From assembly GCF_014692675.1 (NCBI RefSeq), contig NZ_JABFCZ010000015.1:62001-126000 (forward strand): a stretch of 64,000 nucleotides of DNA, read 5' to 3'. The position numbers and the translations under genes were made by a program. The stretch comes from Roseibium aggregatum. Its GTDB lineage: Bacteria; Pseudomonadota; Alphaproteobacteria; Rhizobiales; Stappiaceae. Positions 9,784 through 18,849 of the stretch are shown piece by piece (within the stretch, counting starts at the first letter, position 1; every line of letters begins with the position of its first letter). The notes beneath the pieces were generated by a model. That model ran no database searches, was not told the DNA's origin, and saw nothing but the letters and a program-made list of their open reading frames with translations.

Positions 9784-9787
9784 GGGG

Positions 9788-10120
9788 TCAGGTAACCTCT
9801 TCGTTGGCCGGCGCCGCGACGCCGCATATTTCCGGTCTGCCGTGGCAGCAATCCTCCGTCAGGAAGCCAAGCAGACTGCGCATCCGGTCGAAACAGACCG
9901 CATAATAGATCCGGCGCCCCTCGCGCCGGGACGTCACCAGCCCGCCGCGTTCGAGTGCCGAAAGATGGAAGGACATCCGCGTCGGCGCCACAGACAACGT
10001 CTCCGCGACCTCGCCCGATGCCATGCCGTCCGGCCCGGCCTTCACCAGAAGCCGGAAGGCCGCAAGCCGGTCTTCCTGGGCAAGGGCCGCAAGCGCGGCG
10101 ATGGCGGTGTCATCCTTCAT
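9788..10120 (-). CDS. arsR: ArsR-family arsenic-responsive repressor
   Basis: 110 residues, winged helix-turn-helix (ALAQEDRLAAFRLLVKAGPDGMASGEVAETLSVAPTRMSFHLSALERGGLVTSRREGRRIYYAVCFDRM). The As(III) site is not the alpha-3 CVC pair of plasmid R773 ArsR; cysteines instead lie near the C-terminus, DCCHGRPEIC, as in the Acidithiobacillus-type ArsR, so a three-cysteine site there is likely. First gene of arsRCH and probably autoregulatory through the site at 10133-10144. Confidence 0.9.
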   Translation of the reverse strand: MKDDTAIAALAALAQEDRLAAFRLLVKAGPDGMASGEVAETLSVAPTRMSFHLSALERGGLVTSRREGRRIYYAVCFDRMRSLLGFLTEDCCHGRPEICGVAAPANEEVT

Positions 10121-10132
10121 ATTTCGACATTA

Positions 10133-10144
10133 CAAGAATACTTG
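10133..10144. promoter_or_regulatory. candidate ArsR operator upstream of arsRCH
   Basis: CAAG-N4-CTTG, 13 bases ahead of the arsR start codon in an AT-rich stretch. Position fits an autoregulatory site; the motif alone is weak. Confidence 0.35.
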
Positions 10145-10217
10145 GAAAATTCAATCGAAGGATTGCATCCAGGAACACCTGTTCCAGGACGGGTCGTTCA
10201 ATTTCGGCTGTTTCGGG

Positions 10218-10751
10218 TCACATGGCGGCAGCTGCGCGGGCGGCCTGATCGTAGTTGCCGGAGACGAGACGCAGCGTCGCCGCAAGCCGGGACAGTTCGT
10301 TCTCGTCGAGGCCCAGCGCCTTCATCGGCTTGATCAGCAGCGCTTCCCGCAGACGGCGGTATTCCAGGCAGGCGGTTTCGCCGCTTTCGGTGATTTCCGC
10401 CGTCTTTTCCTTGCCCCGCCGGCCGGATTTGATGAGACCGGCCTTTTCCAGCTTCTTCATGGCATAGGTCACCGTGTGCGTGTCCTCGATATTCAGCACG
10501 AGGCAGATATCCGACAGCGTCTTCGGGCGGTCGCGGTGGTTGATCGTGTGCAGGACAAGAACGTCGAGCGGGCTCATGCCTTCGGTGCCCGACGCCGACA
10601 TGCACCGCACCATCCAGCGGTGATAGGCATTGACCATCATGGTCACCGCGAACTCGACTTCCGACACCGCCGGCATGGCGCCGGAAGCCAGATGGGCCGA
10701 CGACACGACAGGGCCGATGCTGGGGGGCTGGTCGGGCGTCTTGTCACTCAT
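10218..10751 (-). CDS. MarR-type winged-helix regulator of the TRAP operon
   Basis: 178 residues starting MSDKTPDQPPS; AAGGAAAAAGCC is upstream, and the longer frame would run into dctM. The winged helix lies at about 60-140: GMSPLDVLVLHTINHRDRPKTLSDICLVLNIEDTHTVTYAMKKLEKAGLIKS, with the wing GRRGKEKTAEITESG. It is the last gene of the dctP-dctQ-dctM unit, 56 bases after dctM. It is therefore the first candidate to bind the repeated palindromes at 13863 and 14720. Ligand unknown, possibly the TRAP substrate. Confidence 0.88.
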   Translation of the reverse strand: MSDKTPDQPPSIGPVVSSAHLASGAMPAVSEVEFAVTMMVNAYHRWMVRCMSASGTEGMSPLDVLVLHTINHRDRPKTLSDICLVLNIEDTHTVTYAMKKLEKAGLIKSGRRGKEKTAEITESGETACLEYRRLREALLIKPMKALGLDENELSRLAATLRLVSGNYDQAARAAAAM

Positions 10752-10807
10752 TGGCTTTTTCCTTGTCCTCCCAACCGCCTCGCAACCGGCTGGTTCCTGC
10801 GCCCCTT

Positions 10808-12112
10808 CTAATGCGACATCATGTTCTGGGGCAACCACAGAGCCAGTTCCGGGAAGGTCACGATCAGCACGACCGCCAGGATCATGAGCAGGAAGAACGG
10901 CAGGGCCATCCGCGCGACCTTGAAGATGTTGTGGCCGGTCATTCCCTGCAGCACGAACAGGTTGAAACCCACAGGCGGTGTGATCTGGCTCATTTCCACG
11001 ACCAGCACCAGGTAGATGCCGAACCAGATCAGATCGAGACCAGCCTGTTCGACCATGGGCAGGATCACCGACGTGGTCAGCACCACGACGGAAATCCCGT
11101 CGAGGAAACAGCCGAGCACGATAAAGAACACGGTGAGCGCGGCAAGCAGCTGCAGCGGCGACAGGCCGAGAGAGCCGATCCAGCCGGCCAGTTCGCGGGG
11201 GATGCCGGTAAAGCCCATGGCAACGGTGAGGAAGGCGGCGCCGGCCAGGATGAAGGCGATCATGCAGGACGTCCGCGTCGCCCCCATCAGGGCGTCGGTG
11301 AAGCTCTTCTTCGTCAGCGTGCCGGAGGCCCAGGACAACAGCAGCGACAGCACCACGCCGATGGCGGCTGCTTCGGTCGGCGCGGCAAGGCCTGCATAGA
11401 TCGAGCCGATCACGCCGGCGATCAGGGCGATCACCGGGAACAGGCGGCGGGTCGACTTGACCCGGTCCCAGAACGGGATCTGCGGCTCCTTCTCCGGCAT
11501 CTTCGATGCATTCAGGGTCGCCCAGATCGCCACATAGCCCATGAAAAGCACACAGAGCATGGCGCCGGGAACGACACCGGCGACGAACAGCCGTGCGATC
11601 GACTGCTCGGTGGCGGCCCCGTAGACGATCAGGATGATCGACGGCGGGATCAGAAGACCGAGCGTGCCGGACCCGGCCAGCGTGCCGATGGCCATTCTCT
11701 CGTCATAGCCGCGCTGCTTCAGTTCCGGCAGCGACATCTTGCCGATGGTCGCGGTGGTCGCCGCCGACGAGCCGGAGACCGCGGCAAAGATCCCGCAGCC
11801 GAGAATATTCACATGTAAGAGCCGGCCGGGCAGGTTGCGCATCCACGGCGACAGGCCGGCGAACATGTCCTCCGACAGGCGCGAACGGAACAGGATCTCG
11901 CCCATCCAGATGAACATCGGCAGGGCGGTCAGGTCCCAGGAATTGGCAGCCCCCCAAACGGTGGTGGCCAGCACCGAGCCGGCCGGCGCCGACACCAGCA
12001 ACATCATGGCGATCAGCGCAACGCCGAAAAGCGCGATGGCAACCCAGATGCCGGTGGCCAGCGCCGCCAGCATGCCCAGTCCCAGACACAGGGCAACAAG
12101 GGAGAGATCCAT
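10808..12112 (-). CDS. dctM: TRAP transporter large permease subunit, DctM type
   Basis: 434 residues, about 12 hydrophobic helices; the Na+-coupled translocating subunit of a tripartite ATP-independent periplasmic transporter. Typical family segments are seen: MFIWMGEILFRSRLSEDMFAGLSPWMRNLPGRLLHVNI, IFAAVSGSSAATTATIG, MAIGTLAGSGTLGLLIPPSI, and VLGCFLDGISVVVLTTSVILPM. The start overlaps the dctQ stop by one base (TAATG). Transports whatever the DctP protein encoded upstream binds. Confidence 0.95.
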   Translation of the reverse strand: MDLSLVALCLGLGMLAALATGIWVAIALFGVALIAMMLLVSAPAGSVLATTVWGAANSWDLTALPMFIWMGEILFRSRLSEDMFAGLSPWMRNLPGRLLHVNILGCGIFAAVSGSSAATTATIGKMSLPELKQRGYDERMAIGTLAGSGTLGLLIPPSIILIVYGAATEQSIARLFVAGVVPGAMLCVLFMGYVAIWATLNASKMPEKEPQIPFWDRVKSTRRLFPVIALIAGVIGSIYAGLAAPTEAAAIGVVLSLLLSWASGTLTKKSFTDALMGATRTSCMIAFILAGAAFLTVAMGFTGIPRELAGWIGSLGLSPLQLLAALTVFFIVLGCFLDGISVVVLTTSVILPMVEQAGLDLIWFGIYLVLVVEMSQITPPVGFNLFVLQGMTGHNIFKVARMALPFFLLMILAVVLIVTFPELALWLPQNMMSH

Positions 12113-12669
12113 TATTCCACTCCCTCAATCGCGTCGCTGCGATCGGCGGCCTGATAACTGGCCGGCCTGCCCCGCACCGCGCGCAGAAAATCGTCGAGGA
12201 TCGAGATCGCGAAAACGGCGAGCCCTGCCGTCATGACCAGTTGGGGGATCCACAGCGGAATGGGAATAATGCCGAAGGAGACCTCGTGGTAGAGGTAGCT
12301 GTCGTAGACCAGCAAAGCCGCATTCCACGCAAAAAAGCTGACAAGAACCAGCGCAACGCCGAGGCACCAGACTTCGAAGGCCTTCGCGACCGGCTTGGAT
12401 ACCTGCTGCAGCAGGATCGAGACCCGGATGTGGTCGCCCATGCGCAGCGTGGAGGCGAGCGCCAGGAACGAGGCGCCGACCAGCAGGAAACCGGCAATTT
12501 CGGCAAGAGAGGGAACCAGGAGGCCGAGCGGCTCCAGGCCGATCAGCTTTCGAAACCCGTCGATGAGCCGGCAGGACACCTGGATCACGACAAGACTGGC
12601 AATTGTAACGAGACAGGCGGCGGCCAGTCCGCCGGCCAGACGGTAGAGCCCGTTGAGAAAGGCGCGCAT
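12112..12669 (-). CDS. dctQ: TRAP transporter small permease subunit, DctQ type
   Basis: 185 residues with four hydrophobic helices, at about 12-34, 50-70, 92-112 and 135-157. The segment LRMGDHIRVSILLQQV and the PIPLWIPQLVMTAGLAVFAI helix are usual in DctQ. It sits between dctP and dctM, 71 bases downstream of dctP, and is translationally coupled to dctM. Confidence 0.93.
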   Translation of the reverse strand: MRAFLNGLYRLAGGLAAACLVTIASLVVIQVSCRLIDGFRKLIGLEPLGLLVPSLAEIAGFLLVGASFLALASTLRMGDHIRVSILLQQVSKPVAKAFEVWCLGVALVLVSFFAWNAALLVYDSYLYHEVSFGIIPIPLWIPQLVMTAGLAVFAISILDDFLRAVRGRPASYQAADRSDAIEGVE

Positions 12670-12740
12670 CGGCAGGGTCTCCCGCGCAGACAGGAAGCAT
12701 CAGAGCCGGGCGCATTCGCCCGGCTCCCTTACGCAATCAC

Positions 12741-13736
12741 TTATTTGGAATAGGCTTCGATGATCGCCTTGCCGTCGGCACCGGCGCTGTCCTGCCATTC
12801 GGCAACCATGGTCTTGCCGATTTCCTTCAGCGACGCCTGCAGCGCCTCGGAAGGAGCGGCGACCGCGATGCCGTTGTCCTTCAGCATCTGGGTCTTTTCG
12901 GCGGTTTCCGCCTTGGAGGCTTCCCAGCCGCGGGTTTCGGCAGTGGCGGCAGCGTCCATGACGGCGACCTTTTCAGCGTCGGAAAGGCCGTCAAAGGCCT
13001 TCTTGTTCACGATCACCATGTTCTTCGGCAGCCAGGCCTGGGCGTCGTAGTAATGGTCCAGGTAGTCCCAGGCCTTGGAGTTGGCACCGGTCGACGGAGA
13101 GGTGATCATTGCCTCGACCCGGCCGGTGGAGAAGGCGGTCGGCAGGTCTGGCACTTCCACCTGGGTCGGCACGGCGCCGGCCAGCTGGGCGATCCGTTCG
13201 GTCGACGCGTTATAGGCGCGGAACTTCAGGCCCTTCAGGTCGTCGATGGTGTTGATATCCTTCTTGGCGTAGATGCCCTGCGGCGGCCACGGCACGGCAA
13301 AGAGCAGCTGCAGCCCCTGATCGGCGAGCTTCTTTTCCAGGAACGGCTTGGACGCCTGATAGAGCTTCCAGGCATCGTCATAGGAGGTTGCCACGAACGG
13401 CACCGAGTCCACGCCGAAGACCGGGTCTTCGTTCGAAAGGCGCGACACCAGCACTTCGCCGATCGGCGCCAGGCCCTTGCGGACCGCGTTCTTGATTTCC
13501 GGATGCTTGAACAGCGAGCCTGCGGAATGGATCTGGATGCTGAGGGAACCGCCGGTCTTGTCGGAGACGTCCTTGGCGAATTCCGCGATATTGACGGTAT
13601 GGAAGTTGCTGTCGCCGTAAGGCGTCGGCATGTCCCATTTCGTTTGGGCGGAAGCGGAAGCAAGACCGGACAGACCGATGACGGCAGCAGCGGCAAGGCG
13701 GACGCCTGCCTTCGAAAGATGACGTGAAAGCAGCAT
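12741..13736 (-). CDS. dctP: TRAP transporter solute-binding protein, DctP type
   Basis: 331 residues with a signal peptide to about residue 30 (ASASAQ). Periplasmic receptor of the TRAP system. The conserved arginine that usually salt-bridges a substrate carboxylate is in DLKGLKFRAYNASTERIAQL (about residue 168), and VPDLPTAFSTGRVEAMITS is the next family motif. A carboxylated substrate is therefore likely. The facing 5-oxoprolinase/hydantoinase suggests a lactam or hydantoin-like acid (for example pyroglutamate), which is inference from neighbourhood only. Confidence 0.93.
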   Translation of the reverse strand: MLLSRHLSKAGVRLAAAAVIGLSGLASASAQTKWDMPTPYGDSNFHTVNIAEFAKDVSDKTGGSLSIQIHSAGSLFKHPEIKNAVRKGLAPIGEVLVSRLSNEDPVFGVDSVPFVATSYDDAWKLYQASKPFLEKKLADQGLQLLFAVPWPPQGIYAKKDINTIDDLKGLKFRAYNASTERIAQLAGAVPTQVEVPDLPTAFSTGRVEAMITSPSTGANSKAWDYLDHYYDAQAWLPKNMVIVNKKAFDGLSDAEKVAVMDAAATAETRGWEASKAETAEKTQMLKDNGIAVAAPSEALQASLKEIGKTMVAEWQDSAGADGKAIIEAYSK

Positions 13737-13862
13737 GTTACTCTCCTCTTGGAAGCGGGACTTTTGTCCTCGTTCGGTGACCCGACGACGCCGTTCCGTC
13801 CCTTTGACAAGACGGCGAAACCGGGTCCAGATGACAGGCTAGACCCGGCGGAAAGAAATATC

Positions 13863-13884
13863 AACGATTTATCGACAAATTGTG
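13863..13884. promoter_or_regulatory. palindromic operator copy 1, between dctP and the MBL hydrolase
   Basis: Core TTTATCGACAAA at 13868-13879, one base from a perfect palindrome. Read inward on opposite strands the halves are AACGATTTATC and CACAATTTGTC. The site lies in the divergent control region, 126 bases from the dctP start and 53 from the hydrolase start. The same motif recurs at 14720. Confidence 0.65.
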
Positions 13885-13937
13885 ACTGTTTACATTATTC
13901 TCAAATACGGCAATCGCAGCCTGAGGGAGAAGAAGCC

Positions 13938-14624
13938 ATGACCGTCCGCTACGAAATCCTGGTTCCAGGCTCCAGTCTCGCCTTCGAAGGCGGGTTCTTC
14001 GGCATCTCTTCCATCGTGCTCGTGGAAGCCGGCGGCAAGCGGGCGCTGTTCGACTGCGGCCACGGCACCACCCGCCGCTTGCTGCGCGAGGGGCTCGCGG
14101 CGCGTGGCCTCGCCCTGGACGACATCGACCTCCTGGTCTTCTCCCACGGACATTTCGACCATGTCCTGAACCTGGACCTGTTCCCCAATGCGCCGATCCT
14201 GATGAGCCGCGACGAACGTGACTATGTCGAAACGCCGTTTGAGGACGATCCGGCAACACCGCGCTACCTGCCTGCCCTGCTTTCAGACCGTGACGTTCAG
14301 CTGATCGATGGCGAGGCGGAAATCCTGCCGGGCGTGACCGCCTTCCCGACCCCGGGCCACGCACCGGGTCATATCTCGCTGGAACTTGCCGCCGCAGACG
14401 GACCGGTCGTTCTCGCCGCCGACGCCCTGAAGACCGCCCGTGAGGCGCTTTCCGGCATTCCGGACATGGAGATCGATCCGCAGAAACGCGGCAAGGCCGC
14501 AATCCGGGAAGTGCTTCGCCGGGGCAAGGTGATCGTGCCGGGCCATCATCCGACGCTCTTCAAGGATGAGGACGGCAACCTGTCCTGGAGCGACCTCCAG
14601 GAGATGCCGCTCCTGATCCGCTAG
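13938..14624 (+). CDS. metallo-beta-lactamase-fold hydrolase
   Basis: 228 residues. The start MTVRYEILV has GGGAGAAG upstream; a longer frame reaching back over the operator is unlikely. Zinc motif HGHFDH at 70-75, a third histidine in TPGHAPGHIS, an aspartate in VVLAADALK, and a final histidine in IVPGHHPTLF complete the binuclear site. Closest in general form to the AHL-lactonase-like and cyclic amide or ester hydrolases of the superfamily. Divergent from dctPQM and upstream of the oxoprolinase, so a ring-opening role in the same pathway is plausible; no signal peptide. Confidence 0.88.
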   Translation: MTVRYEILVPGSSLAFEGGFFGISSIVLVEAGGKRALFDCGHGTTRRLLREGLAARGLALDDIDLLVFSHGHFDHVLNLDLFPNAPILMSRDERDYVETPFEDDPATPRYLPALLSDRDVQLIDGEAEILPGVTAFPTPGHAPGHISLELAAADGPVVLAADALKTAREALSGIPDMEIDPQKRGKAAIREVLRRGKVIVPGHHPTLFKDEDGNLSWSDLQEMPLLIR

Positions 14625-14719
14625 AAACGTTATGCGATCCATGGCGCCGGTGCGGTCGCCGGATATCCGTTTGAAAGGGGCAAAACAGCAAAATCCTGGA
14701 TCATAGTCATTTTTTCATC

Positions 14720-14741
14720 GACAATTTATCGATAAAATGTC
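14720..14741. promoter_or_regulatory. palindromic operator copy 2, upstream of the oxoprolinase gene
   Basis: Near-perfect 22-bp inverted repeat: left half GACAATTTATC; the right half read on the other strand is GACATTTTATC. The central 12 bases TTTATCGATAAA are a perfect palindrome. It lies 109 bases before the oxoprolinase start. It shares its core with the site at 13863. Confidence 0.7.
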
Positions 14742-14849
14742 AACGTTGGATCAAACGGAAGCTGGCAACGGCAGGAAAGAATTGAGACGGCACGCCCGAG
14801 TGCGGTAGCCATGCCGGCAGGACGACGACAATCAAAAGAGGGTATGAAC

Positions 14850-17800
14850 ATGACGGCGAAATGGGATTTCTGGATCGATCGCGGCGGCACCTTCACCGAC
14901 ATCGTCGGCCGTGCGCCGGACGGCAGTATCCACCCCCACAAGGTGCTGTCAGAAAATCCCGAAGCCTACCGCGATGCCGCCATTCAGGGGATCCGCGAAC
15001 TGATGGGCATCGAAGCCGGGGCTGCGATCCCTTCCGACGAGATTGCCACCGTCAAGATGGGCACCACGGTCGCCACCAACGCCCTGCTGGAACGCAAGGG
15101 CGAGCGCACCGCGCTGTTCATCACCAGGGGCTTCCGCGACGCACTGGAGATCGGTTACCAGGCCCGGCCCGACATCTTCGCCAAGGAAATCATCAAGCCC
15201 GAACTCCTCTACGAGCAGGTCTACGAGATCGGCGAGCGCGTCCGTGCCGACGGCACCCTGGAAACCCCGCTCGACGTCGACGGCGCGAAGACCGCGCTGC
15301 AAGCGGCCTATGACGACGGCATCCGGTCCATCGCCATCGTGCTGATGCACGCCTATGCCTATCCGGACCACGAGGTAAAGCTTGCGGCAATCGCCCGGGA
15401 CATCGGCTTCCCGCAGATTTCGGTCTCCCATGAGGTCTCGCCGCTGATGAAACTGGTCGGCCGCGGCGACACCACCGTCGTCGATGCCTATCTGTCGCCG
15501 ATCCTGCGCCGTTATGTGAACCAGGTGCAGGAGGAACTGGGCGAAGGCCCGCGACTGATGTTCATGCAGTCGTCCGGCGGCCTCACCGCCGCCGACCTGT
15601 TCCAGGGCAAGGACGCGATCCTGTCCGGCCCGGCCGGCGGTGTCGTCGGCGCGGTCGAGACCTCGAAAATGGCCGGCTTCGGCAAGATCATCGGCTTCGA
15701 CATGGGCGGCACCTCGACCGACGTCTGCCACTTCGACGGCGACTATGAGCGCGCCTTCGAGACGGAAGTCGCCGGGGTGCGCATGCGCGCGCCGATGATG
15801 ATGATCCACACGGTCGCGGCCGGCGGCGGCTCGATCCTTCACTACCGCGACGGCCGTTTCCAGGTCGGCCCGGATTCCGCAGGCGCCAACCCGGGTCCGG
15901 CCTGCTACCGCCGCGGCGGTCCGCTGACGGTCACCGACGCCAACCTGATGACCGGCAAGCTGGCTCCGGACTTCTTTCCGAAGATCTTCGGTCCGAACCG
16001 GGACGAACCGCTGGACGAAACCGCCGTCAAAACGAAATTCGCCGAGCTGGCGGAAAAGATCGGCGACGGCCGTTCACCCGAGGACGTCGCCGACGGCTTC
16101 CTGAAGATCGCCGTGGAAAACATGGCCAACGCCATCAAGAAGATCTCCGTCCAGCGCGGCTATGACGTCACCGAATACGCCCTGACCTGCTTCGGCGGCG
16201 CCGGCGGCCAGACCGGCTGCATGGTCGCCGACACGCTCGGCATGACCACCGTCATCGTGCACCCCTTCTCCGGCATCCTGTCCGCCTACGGCATGGGCCT
16301 TGCCGACATCAGCGCCAGCCGCCAGCAGGCGGTGGTCAAGCGGCTGGAGCAGAACCTCCTGCCGGAACTCGACAAGCTGCGCGACGAACTCGCCCACCAG
16401 ACCGAAGCCGAACTCGCTTCCCAGGAGATCGGCCCCGACGCACGCCAGACCCGCGCCATCGTGCACCTGCGCTACGAGGGCACCGACACGCCGCTGCCGG
16501 TCGAACTCGCACGTATCGATGCCATGCGCTACGCTTTCGAGGAAGCGCACAAAAAGCAGTTCGGCTTCGCCTACGAGGAAAAGCCGGTGGTCGTCGAGGC
16601 GCTGGAGGTGGAAACCTTCGGCGGCGGCGCGGGCATTTCCGAACCGGACCTGGGGCTTTCAGGAGAAATCCCCGCAGCAGTCACCTCGACGAAATTCTTC
16701 TCCGACGGCGATTGGCACGAGGGCAGCATCTACAAGCGCGATGCGCTCAAACCCGGCATGACCGTCGACGGTCCGGCGCTGATCATCGAACCGCATGCGA
16801 CCGTCGTGGTCGAGCCCGGCTGGCAGGCGCAGATCAACGCCAAGGACCATGTGATCCTCAACCGCGTCGTTCCGCTCGCACGTACCGAGGCCATCGGCAC
16901 CCATGCCGATCCGGTCATGCTGGAGGTGTTCAACAACCTGTTCATGTCCATCGCCGAACAGATGGGCGTGACCCTGCAGAACACCGCGTATTCGGTGAAC
17001 ATCAAGGAACGGCTCGACTTCTCCTGCGCGGTCTTCGACCACGACGGCGCCCTGGTCGCCAACGCACCGCACATGCCGGTGCATCTGGGCTCCATGGACC
17101 GCTCGGTGGAGACGATCATCAAGCTCAACAAGGGCAAGATCAAACCGGGCGATGTCTTCGCGCTCAACGCGCCCTATAACGGCGGCACGCACCTGCCCGA
17201 CATCACCGTGGTTTCCCCGGTCTTCGACGACGACGGCAAGGAGATCCTGTTCTGGGCGGCTTCGCGCGGCCACCACGCCGATGTCGGCGGTTCCGCGCCG
17301 GGCTCCATGACCCCGCGCGCCACCACCGTGGACGAGGAAGGCGTTCTCTTCGACAATTTCAAGATCGTCGACCAGGGCCGTTTCCGCGAGGCGGAGCTGG
17401 TGGAGCTTCTGACCGACCACCCCTACCCGGCCCGCAATCCGCACCAGAACGTCGCCGACCTGTCGGCCCAGATCGCGGCCAATGAAAAGGGCATCCAGGA
17501 ACTCAGGAAAATGGTCTCCCATTTCGGCCTCGACGTGGTCCAGGCCTATATGGGTCACGTCCAGGACAACGCGGAGGAAAGCGTCCGACGGGTGATCTCG
17601 GCCCTGAAGGACAGCGAGTACGAATATCCGACCGATCAGGGTTCGGTGATCAAGGTGAAGATCACCGTCGACAAGGAAAGCCGCGAGGCGACCGTCGACT
17701 TCACCGGCACCTCCGGCGTGAAGCCGAACAACTTCAACGCGCCTGAGCCGGTGACCCGCGCGGCCGTGCTCTACTGCTTCCGCGTGATGGTGGAAGGCGA

Positions 17801-18434
17801 CATTCCGATGAACGCCGGCTGCCTCAAGCCGATCCGCATCGTCCTGCCGGACGACTGCATGCTGAGGCCGTCCTATCCGGCAGCCGTGGTTGCCGGCAAC
17901 GTGGAAACCTCGCAGCACGTCACCAACGCGCTCTTTGCCGCCTTGGGCGCCATGGCCAACAGCCAGGGCACCATGAACAACCTGACCTTCGGCAACGACA
18001 CCTACCAGTACTATGAAACCATCTGCTCCGGCTCGCCCGCCGGTCCCGGTTTCAACGGCACCGACGGTGTCCATGTCCACATGACCAACTCGCGCCTGAC
18101 CGATCCGGAAGTGCTCGAGTTCCGCTTCCCCGTGCTTCTGGAGGACTTCCATATCCGCAAGGGATCCGGGGGAACCGGCAAGTGGCATGCGGGCGACGGC
18201 ACGAAACGCACCCTGCGTTTCCTGGAAAAAATGGACTGCGCCATCCTCGCCTCCCACCGCACCATCCACCCCAGGGGCCTGGAGGGCGGCAGCGACGGCG
18301 AACTCGGCCGCACCGAGGTGCGCCGCCTGAACGGCAAGGTCGAGGTGCTGGAAGGCTGCGACCAGACCATACTGGACGCGGGCGAAGCCGTCACCGTCAT
18401 CACCCCGACGTCGGGGGGATGGGGCAAGGCCTGA
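14850..18434 (+). CDS. single-chain 5-oxoprolinase / hydantoinase (HyuA-HyuB fusion)
   Basis: 1194 residues. The N-terminal HyuA part (about 1-680) starts with the ATP-site motif [12 protein letters not shown] and has [17 protein letters not shown], then [17 protein letters not shown]. The HyuB part begins at about 690 ([38 protein letters not shown]) and ends with [27 protein letters not shown]. Fusion of both parts is typical of 5-oxoprolinase, which opens pyroglutamate to glutamate with ATP; N-methylhydantoinases usually have split subunits, but substrate cannot be settled by layout. Start MTAKWDF is chosen because AGAGGGT sits at the right distance; the ATG two codons earlier is too close to it. 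Confidence 0.93.
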   Translation: MTAKWDFWIDRGGTFTDIVGRAPDGSIHPHKVLSENPEAYRDAAIQGIRELMGIEAGAAIPSDEIATVKMGTTVATNALLERKGERTALFITRGFRDALEIGYQARPDIFAKEIIKPELLYEQVYEIGERVRADGTLETPLDVDGAKTALQAAYDDGIRSIAIVLMHAYAYPDHEVKLAAIARDIGFPQISVSHEVSPLMKLVGRGDTTVVDAYLSPILRRYVNQVQEELGEGPRLMFMQSSGGLTAADLFQGKDAILSGPAGGVVGAVETSKMAGFGKIIGFDMGGTSTDVCHFDGDYERAFETEVAGVRMRAPMMMIHTVAAGGGSILHYRDGRFQVGPDSAGANPGPACYRRGGPLTVTDANLMTGKLAPDFFPKIFGPNRDEPLDETAVKTKFAELAEKIGDGRSPEDVADGFLKIAVENMANAIKKISVQRGYDVTEYALTCFGGAGGQTGCMVADTLGMTTVIVHPFSGILSAYGMGLADISASRQQAVVKRLEQNLLPELDKLRDELAHQTEAELASQEIGPDARQTRAIVHLRYEGTDTPLPVELARIDAMRYAFEEAHKKQFGFAYEEKPVVVEALEVETFGGGAGISEPDLGLSGEIPAAVTSTKFFSDGDWHEGSIYKRDALKPGMTVDGPALIIEPHATVVVEPGWQAQINAKDHVILNRVVPLARTEAIGTHADPVMLEVFNNLFMSIAEQMGVTLQNTAYSVNIKERLDFSCAVFDHDGALVANAPHMPVHLGSMDRSVETIIKLNKGKIKPGDVFALNAPYNGGTHLPDITVVSPVFDDDGKEILFWAASRGHHADVGGSAPGSMTPRATTVDEEGVLFDNFKIVDQGRFREAELVELLTDHPYPARNPHQNVADLSAQIAANEKGIQELRKMVSHFGLDVVQAYMGHVQDNAEESVRRVISALKDSEYEYPTDQGSVIKVKITVDKESREATVDFTGTSGVKPNNFNAPEPVTRAAVLYCFRVMVEGDIPMNAGCLKPIRIVLPDDCMLRPSYPAAVVAGNVETSQHVTNALFAALGAMANSQGTMNNLTFGNDTYQYYETICSGSPAGPGFNGTDGVHVHMTNSRLTDPEVLEFRFPVLLEDFHIRKGSGGTGKWHAGDGTKRTLRFLEKMDCAILASHRTIHPRGLEGGSDGELGRTEVRRLNGKVEVLEGCDQTILDAGEAVTVITPTSGGWGKA

Positions 18435-18455
18435 ACCATTAGACTGCTTTTATGC

Positions 18456-18495
18456 AACCCGGGGCGCACTTCCGTGTCCCGGGTTTTTCTTTTTG
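18456..18495 (+). terminator. Rho-independent terminator of the oxoprolinase gene
   Basis: AACCCGGG pairs with CCCGGGTT across a 14-base loop, followed by TTTCTTTTT. It lies 22 bases after the stop codon. Confidence 0.92.
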
Positions 18496-18849
18496 ACGTT
18501 TTGGCGTGAACAGCGGACTGAGCGTTGAGACCACAGTCTATCCGGCCGCGCAATGCCGGCAGAAAACCGTTGCCCACCAATAATCCGTCCCATTTCCATT
18601 TTCGCGCTCTGATAGAAATTTCCACCAGGAATACTCAGAATTTTAACAGAATAGAAACCACAGTTACGCAGATGATTATGCATGCGAAACGGTAGATATC
18701 GCTAGAATTTCGAGGAACATACTCAAGATTGGAAGATAGTTTATTGTAAAATTTACCTATCTTTTGATGATCGAGATAATTCTCCCGAAATTTCTTACGT
18801 TTAAATGCGCTAAATCACTCAAAGAGCTCAGCTGAAGAGACGGGTCACC
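18496..18849 (+). other. AT-rich gene-free leader of the chemoreceptor gene
   Basis: About 350 bases without a supported ORF. The second half is clearly AT-rich (from about 18640) and probably holds the chemoreceptor promoter. I saw no clear repeat or palindrome and could not assign a sigma-28 promoter. Confidence 0.5.

Noticed and set aside
16659-18269. 536-codon open frame on the minus strand
   Set aside because: Antisense to the oxoprolinase HyuB part; shadow frame.
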